DNA of 35,134 bases from DASYRM01 sp036004405 (GTDB lineage Bacteria; Acidobacteriota; Vicinamibacteria; Vicinamibacterales; UBA2999), in NCBI GenBank assembly GCA_036004405.1, contig DASYRM010000175.1, positions 1-35,134 on the forward strand, in the 5' to 3' direction. The notes below the pieces were generated by a model, which was not told where the DNA came from, made no database searches, and saw only the letters and a program-made list of their open reading frames with translations. This document shows, piece by piece, positions 30,580-35,134 of this stretch. The position numbers and the translations under genes were made by a program. How positions within the stretch are numbered: position 1 is the stretch's first letter; every line of letters begins with the position of its first letter.

Positions 30580-30753
30580 ATGGCACTCGATCCTGAATTG
30601 CTGGAAATTCTGGCCTGTCCGAACTGCAAGACCCCGGTGACCCTGGTCAAGAACGGCGCGGCGCTGAAGTGCGGCCAGTGCCATCGCGTGTATCCCATCA
30701 AGGACGACATTCCGGTCATGCTGATCGACGAGGCCACCATCGAGACCGAGTGA
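30580..30753 (+). CDS. Trm112/YcaR-like zinc-ribbon protein
   Basis: 57 aa; ATG at 30580 with GGAGG 4 bp upstream. MALDPELLEILACPNCKTPV is the family start. Two Cys pairs (CPNC, CGQC) bind zinc, and YPIKDDIPVMLIDEA closes the domain. The UPF0434/Trm112 family often lies next to LPS or lipid A genes, as here. The stop overlaps the next gene's GTG by 4 bp. Confidence 0.93.
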   Translation: MALDPELLEILACPNCKTPVTLVKNGAALKCGQCHRVYPIKDDIPVMLIDEATIETE

Positions 30754-31829
30754 AGATTCTGCTCGTCCGGCTGCGCCTCATCGGCGACGTCGTCTTCACG
30801 ACCCCGGTCATTCGCGCGCTTCGCCGGCGTTACCCACACGCGCATCTCAGCTACCTGGTGGAGCCGTCAGCGGCTCCCATCGTCTCCGGCAACCCTCATC
30901 TCAACGAGGTGATCGTCGCGCCCAAGCCGCGCGGGCTGGCGCGGCTGGCGGCCGACGTCCACCTGGCGCGCACGCTGCGCCGCGCCCAGTACGACGTGGC
31001 CATCGACCTGCACGGCGGACCGCGCAGCGGGTGGCTGACGTGGGCGAGCGGCGCGGCGCGCCGGATCGGCTACGACATCAAGGGGCGCGGCTGGATGTAT
31101 ACGAGCCGCGTCGCGCGCGCCCCCGACCTCCGGCCGCGTCATTCCGTCCGCAACCAGTGGGACCTGCTGGCGCAGCTCGGCATCGCCCCGCCCGACCCGG
31201 CGGTGGACGCCGTGGAGATGGCCGACGATCCCGAGGCGACGGTCCGCGCCGACACGCGGCTGCGCGCGGCGGGCATCGGGCCCGGCACGCCCCTCGTCGT
31301 GATTCACGTTAGCGCCGGAAACCCCTTCCGGCGCTGGCCGGAGGCCTCGTTCCAGGCCCTCACCGAGGCACTGGTGCGGCGCGACCCAGCTCGGCGTATC
31401 CTTCTCACGTCCGGACCGTCCGATGCCGAGGCCGCGCGTGAAATCGCACGCCGCGCCCGCGAAGCGCTCGGCGACCTTGCCGCCGCGGTGCCGGACCTGG
31501 GAGAGTTCGATCTGCACGAGTTGAGAGCGATCGTCGCGCGGGCAGCCGTGTACATCGGCGGCGACAGCGGGCCGATGCACGTGGCCGCCACGACCACGGT
31601 GCCCATGGTGGCCATCCTGGGCCCCACGCTGCCCGAGCGCTCGCGGCCGTGGCGCGATCCGCGGCTTTTCGTGGAAATCCTCGATCATGCGCTCCCCTGC
31701 CGTCCGTGCCACCAGCGGGTGTGCGAGCCGGGCGACTTCCGCTGCCTCACCTGGACGAGCGCCGACCAGGTGATCCAGGCCGCCGAGCGCGCCATCGCCG
31801 CAGGTCCGGCGCGCGGAGCCCGCGCATGA
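30750..31829 (+). CDS. Glycosyltransferase family 9 (heptosyltransferase-like)
   Basis: 359 aa from the GTG at 30750. KILLVRLRLIGDVVFTTPVI is the family N-terminus; DVAIDLHGGPRSGWLTW, VIHVSAGNPFRRWP and the C-terminal nucleotide-sugar site YIGGDSGPMHVAA with ILGPTLPERS follow. The C-terminal cysteines (CRPCHQRVC) are also frequent in the family. It probably adds a heptose or similar sugar to the LPS core at the inner face of the inner membrane. It is coupled by GTGA and ATGA overlaps to both neighbours. Confidence 0.92.
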   Translation: MKILLVRLRLIGDVVFTTPVIRALRRRYPHAHLSYLVEPSAAPIVSGNPHLNEVIVAPKPRGLARLAADVHLARTLRRAQYDVAIDLHGGPRSGWLTWASGAARRIGYDIKGRGWMYTSRVARAPDLRPRHSVRNQWDLLAQLGIAPPDPAVDAVEMADDPEATVRADTRLRAAGIGPGTPLVVIHVSAGNPFRRWPEASFQALTEALVRRDPARRILLTSGPSDAEAAREIARRAREALGDLAAAVPDLGEFDLHELRAIVARAAVYIGGDSGPMHVAATTTVPMVAILGPTLPERSRPWRDPRLFVEILDHALPCRPCHQRVCEPGDFRCLTWTSADQVIQAAERAIAAGPARGARA

Positions 31830-33016
31830 CGACCGCCACCGCCACGATGACGGCACCGCATGCCTCGCCGACGCTGGACCGCATCGCGTTGTGGCTGCTG
31901 TTGCTCTTCGTCGCCTCGCTCCAGATGTCGATCTTCGCGGCGGGCATCCTGCTGTCTCTCATGCTCGTCTGCTGGGTGGCGCTGCTGATTCGCGATCGCG
32001 AGCGGCCGGAGGTGCCATCGTTCGTCCTGCCGCTGGTCGTCTACGGCGTGCTCACGCTGATCTCGTCGACGTTCGCGCTCGAGCCGTGGACCAGCTTCGC
32101 GGACGACAAACAGCTCGTGTATCTGGTCATCGTCCCCGGCGCCGTGTACCACCTGGCGCGCGGCCGGCGCGCCTGGACCGTCGTCGACGTCATCGTGACG
32201 GTGGCGGCCCTGGGCGCCGTGTGGGGCATCGTCCAGTACGGGTTGCTGCACTTCGACAGCCTGGGCAAGCGGCCGCAAGGCATCAGCCATCACTACATGA
32301 CGTTCTCGGGCTTCTTGATGCTGGGCATCTGCTCGGTGCTGGCGCGACTGGTGCTTGGCACACGCGACCGCATCTGGCCGGCGCTGGTGCTGCCCGCCAT
32401 CATCGTGGCGCTCTTCCTGACGCTTGGCCGCGGCGCCTGGGTGGGCACGAGCATCGCCGTCGCGGTGATCCTCAGCCTGAGAAACTTCCGGCTCATGGCC
32501 GCCGTCCCGATCGTGGTTGCGGTGGCGTTCGCGCTCGCGCCCGACACCGTGACGCGGCGCATGGAGTCGGTCTTCGATCTGCAGGATCCGAGCAATCGCG
32601 ACCGCGTCGCGATGCTGAACACCGGGGTGGCGATGGTGCGCGCGCACCCGCTCACCGGCGTCGGCCCCAACATGATCGAGAAGGTCTACACGCAGTACCG
32701 GGCGCCTGGCGCGGTGCAGCAGACGAACCAGCACCTGCACAACGTGCCGATGCAGATCGCGGCCGAGCGTGGCATTCCCGCGCTGGGCGTGTTCCTGTGG
32801 TTCGTGGTGAGCCTCGGCCGATCGCTGCTGAAGATGTTCCGGGCTGGCCAGAACCGCGTGCTGGCGGCCACCGCCTTCGCATCGCTGGTGGCGATGCTTG
32901 CCGCCGGTCAGTTCGAGTACAACTTCGGCGATTCGGAATTCCAGATGCTGTTCCTGGTGCTCATCACGCTGCCGTTCGCGGCGCTGCGCGCCGAGCCAAC
33001 TCCGATCCGTACGTAG
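31826..33016 (+). CDS. O-antigen ligase/polymerase family membrane protein (Wzy_C)
   Basis: 396 aa with about ten to twelve membrane segments. The periplasmic loop at ~255-315 (TGVAMVRAHPLTGVGPNM, then QTNQHLHNVPMQIAAERG) holds the HxHN and downstream motifs of the WaaL/Wzy_C family. The ligase joins O-antigen to lipid A-core in the periplasm; a polymerase role cannot be excluded. The ATG overlaps the GT9 stop by 4 bp. The C-terminus ends IRT with its TAG inside the boundary of a palindromic repeat. Confidence 0.9.
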   Translation: MTTATATMTAPHASPTLDRIALWLLLLFVASLQMSIFAAGILLSLMLVCWVALLIRDRERPEVPSFVLPLVVYGVLTLISSTFALEPWTSFADDKQLVYLVIVPGAVYHLARGRRAWTVVDVIVTVAALGAVWGIVQYGLLHFDSLGKRPQGISHHYMTFSGFLMLGICSVLARLVLGTRDRIWPALVLPAIIVALFLTLGRGAWVGTSIAVAVILSLRNFRLMAAVPIVVAVAFALAPDTVTRRMESVFDLQDPSNRDRVAMLNTGVAMVRAHPLTGVGPNMIEKVYTQYRAPGAVQQTNQHLHNVPMQIAAERGIPALGVFLWFVVSLGRSLLKMFRAGQNRVLAATAFASLVAMLAAGQFEYNFGDSEFQMLFLVLITLPFAALRAEPTPIRT

Positions 33017-33102
33017 GGGCCGCCTTCAGGCGGCCCGTCTCAGCTCGTACGTAGGGGCCGCCTTCAGGCGGCCCGTGGAGAGGCGGACCTTCAGGTCTGC
33101 CT
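33017..33102. repeat. Three palindromic repeats after the O-antigen ligase gene
   Basis: 33017-33036 and 33055-33074 are GGGCCGCC-TTCA-GGCGGCCC copies, each preceded by CGTACGTAG; 33081-33102 is a GGCGGACC-type copy with one stem mismatch (GGTCTGCC). The first directly follows the ligase stop codon TAG. Confidence 0.85.
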
Positions 33103-33304
33103 GATTAGACCGTCACCCGGCTTCGTTTCTTCCCGCCGTTTTTTCGTCCTCTCGAGAGGGCTCTCAGTTTCGTGCGTGCGAGAGGACGATCGGTGGATTC
33201 GAGCGCCATTGGCGCGTGCACCGTGTCACTCGATGACGGAATGGTTCTTGCCACGCGACGCGTGAGAACGCCGACGTGCCAGCGCCGGCCAGCGTGGATT
33301 CCCC
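33103..33304. other. Intergenic region with an inverted repeat; no gene seen
   Basis: Contains a T-rich run (33138-33144) and a 10-bp perfect inverted repeat, CGTCCTCTCG (33145-33154) with CGAGAGGACG (33179-33188). The promoter of the downstream gene should lie here; no convincing -35/-10 pair stands out. Confidence 0.4.
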
Positions 33305-35104
33305 ATGACGACTGCGGTCCGGCTCCTGGCATTCCTCCTTCCTGGTCTCGCGCTGGTCATCGCGCTGCCACACCCGGACGTGGGGGTGGTGCGCGCTCAA
33401 TCGGCCGATCCATGCGCAAGTGTGACCGGGACGAGCCGGGCCACCATGCAAAGCGTACCGAGCGCCGACCGCGGGTCGAAGGCGGACCTCCTTGACCACG
33501 ACCATCGGTCTCTGGACAGCCTGTGGACGCACCGGGCTGCGGCCGGGCGCAATCGCGCGAGGCCGCTGTCGGCCACCCCCGCCAGAGCGCAGGACATAGG
33601 CGACGTGGCCGTCCTGCAGGACGCCGGCGACATGATGACGAAGGCAAATCCGCTCGACTTGGGGGACGTTGGCCTTCGCCTGACCGCGAACGCCAGCGGC
33701 GGATTCGACGTGTCGCGGATCGGGTTCACCCTCCGGCAGCCGCTCGGCGACCGCCTCACGATGGCTGACGACGACACCAAAGAGATCACGCTGCCGTTCG
33801 TCTTCCCCTTCTTCGGAACCGGCTACGACCGCGTCTTCGTCAACTCCGACGGCAACCTGACGCTGGCGGCGAGCGACACCGCCAGCAGCGAACGCTCGGT
33901 CGGACGGTTCCTGAGCGGCCCTCCCCGCATCGCGGCGTTCTTCGCTGACCTCGACCCCTCGAGGAGCGGCGCCGCCGTGCTCACCCACGCCGACGGCGAC
34001 GCGCTCACGGTCACGTGGTGTGCGGTTCCCGAGTACGGGCGACTGTCGGTGGCCACCGTGCAGGCGACGCTGCAACGCGACGGCGTGATCGAGATCCACG
34101 TGTCGAGCCGGACGACGGCCCGCTCCGGCGTGATCGGCGTGTCGCCCGGTGCCACCTCGGACTTCGAGCCCGTGGACCTGTCGGCGGAGGGCACGACGGG
34201 CGGTGGCACGAGCGCCGTCGGCGAGCAGTTCACCGACAGCTCGTCGCTCGACGTCGTGGCGGCTGCGCGACGGTTCTACCAGACCCATCCGGACCAGTTC
34301 GACAACCTGGTGTTCTTCACAGACACGCAGCTGCTCACCGAAGACGCCTTCGCCTACGAGTCGCTGGTCGCCAACCGCATCACCGGGATCAACCAGTCGC
34401 TGATCGACTACTCGAGCGAATACGGGAGCGCCGGACAGCTGGAAAGCGTCTGCAACATGGACACGCTGTCGAAGTACCCCGACGATCCGTTCGCGACGTT
34501 TCTCGGCGAGAACTCCACGGTGTCGGTGATGGGTCAGGAGATCGGCCACCGCTGGTCGGCGTTCATGCAGTTCCGCGACTACGCGGGGCGGCGGTCGTCG
34601 GCGCTGCTTGGACGCGACCAGGCGCACTGGAGCTTCTTCTTCGACTCGGATGCCTCGGTCATGGAAGGCAACGACATCGAGGATCGGGGCAACGGATCGT
34701 TTCGCACCGTGGCCGCCGTCCAGCGCTACAGCCTGCTCGATCAGTACGCGATGGGGTTGGTGGACGAGACGCAGGTCCCGCCCTCGTTCTACGTCGAAAA
34801 CCCGGCGAACGTCTCGCCTCGCCGGACCGCCACGTCGAATCCAACGGTCGGCGTCACCTTCACCGGGACGCGGCGCAACGTGACGATCGACGACATCATC
34901 GCCGTGCACGGGCGCCGCAACCCGTCTGCGGCCGACAGCCCCCGCGTCTACCGGCAGGCGTTCGTCTATATCGTGTCGCCCGGAACCACGGTGGACCCGG
35001 CCGCGGTACAGAAGATCGATCGCATCCGCGTCGCCTGGGATCAGTTCTTCTCGCAGGCTACCGATTCACGCATGCGCGCCGAAACGCGCCTCTTGGCAGA
35101 GTAG
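33305..35104 (+). CDS. Large exported protein with beta-sandwich and degenerate zincin-like motif
   Basis: 599 aa with a signal peptide (VRLLAFLLPGLALVIALP). Residues ~155-290 look like a secreted beta domain: ITLPFVFPFFGTGYDRVFVN, SDGNLTLAASD, RIAAFFADLDPS and VIEIHVSS, similar to extracellular NIDO-like regions. Residues ~320-560 contain FDNLVFFTD and VMGQEIGHRW (Gln411, Glu412, His415), a HExxH-like site with the first His replaced by Gln, then DQAHWSFFFDSDASVMEGND and YSLLDQYAMGL. It resembles uncharacterised acidobacterial secreted proteins. Protease activity is doubtful. The stop is 30 bp before the window end. Confidence 0.75.
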   Translation: MTTAVRLLAFLLPGLALVIALPHPDVGVVRAQSADPCASVTGTSRATMQSVPSADRGSKADLLDHDHRSLDSLWTHRAAAGRNRARPLSATPARAQDIGDVAVLQDAGDMMTKANPLDLGDVGLRLTANASGGFDVSRIGFTLRQPLGDRLTMADDDTKEITLPFVFPFFGTGYDRVFVNSDGNLTLAASDTASSERSVGRFLSGPPRIAAFFADLDPSRSGAAVLTHADGDALTVTWCAVPEYGRLSVATVQATLQRDGVIEIHVSSRTTARSGVIGVSPGATSDFEPVDLSAEGTTGGGTSAVGEQFTDSSSLDVVAAARRFYQTHPDQFDNLVFFTDTQLLTEDAFAYESLVANRITGINQSLIDYSSEYGSAGQLESVCNMDTLSKYPDDPFATFLGENSTVSVMGQEIGHRWSAFMQFRDYAGRRSSALLGRDQAHWSFFFDSDASVMEGNDIEDRGNGSFRTVAAVQRYSLLDQYAMGLVDETQVPPSFYVENPANVSPRRTATSNPTVGVTFTGTRRNVTIDDIIAVHGRRNPSAADSPRVYRQAFVYIVSPGTTVDPAAVQKIDRIRVAWDQFFSQATDSRMRAETRLLAE

Positions 35105-35134
35105 GCGGAGTCAGCGGAGTGGCGGAGTAGGCAG
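35103..35134. repeat. Short GC-rich tandem repeat at the window end
   Basis: About three imperfect copies of AGGCGGAGTC-like units follow the stop of the last gene and run off the window. This may be the beginning of a longer simple repeat. Confidence 0.4.

Noticed and set aside
33164..34909. Long minus-strand open frame opposite the last gene
   Set aside because: Antisense to a gene with a signal peptide and coherent domains; its composition is His/Arg/Val/Asp-rich and has no domain.

Overview
The window is GC-rich DNA with short intergenic gaps and many GTG starts. It carries FtsX/MacB-type orphan permease genes, the block prs-rplY-pth-rpsF-rpsR-rplI, heptosyltransferase/O-antigen ligase genes (so a Gram-negative envelope), and many copies of a short palindromic repeat. 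Together these fit a soil-type Acidobacteriota, probably Vicinamibacteria. That assignment is inference; there is no rRNA gene to confirm it.

Region by region. (1) 1-2081 is an integron gene-cassette array on the minus strand: three complete cassettes and the start of a fourth, each ORF closed by a ~97-bp attC site. No integrase gene lies beside the first cassette. (2) 2294-10717 is a long minus-strand catabolic operon: 3-hydroxyisobutyrate dehydrogenase-like enzyme, E1-alpha, E1-beta, M24 peptidase-like protein, E2, SDR-like protein, semialdehyde dehydrogenase and a DUF1992 protein. A short-chain fatty acid transporter (atoE-like) is transcribed divergently from a 59-bp shared promoter region. 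The SDR and the M24 protein both lack canonical active-site residues. (3) 12244-14996 holds a PA-IL-like secreted protein and a 683-aa protein with a nucleoside deoxyribosyltransferase/TIR-like N-terminus, a helical middle and a SLOG-like C-terminus; this is the best candidate for an undescribed signalling or defence protein. (4) 15043-17820 holds NmrA-like, DinB, HAD and DUF1080-like genes. (5) 17932-21711 is the translation/nucleotide block rplI, rpsR, rpsF, pth, rplY, prs and tRNA-Gln(UUG). (6) 21797-24923 looks like a transposable unit: an ADOP permease inside ~38-bp terminal inverted repeats abutted by 14-bp direct repeats, sitting just upstream of the tRNA-Gln/prs promoter. (7) 25038-30456 is a tightly overlapping minus-strand operon: TPR protein, lipoprotein, glutaminyl cyclase, ispE and M20 peptidase. 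(8) 30580-33016 is an LPS cluster (YcaR/Trm112-like, GT9 heptosyltransferase, O-antigen ligase). (9) 33305-35104 encodes a large exported protein with a degenerate zincin-like motif.

Running through everything are at least 14 copies of a GC-rich palindrome (core GGGCCGCC/GGCGGCCC or GGCGGACC/GGTCCGCC, flanked by CTACGTAC). They sit at gene ends, show compensatory stem changes, and repeatedly supply the TAG stop codon of the adjacent gene.
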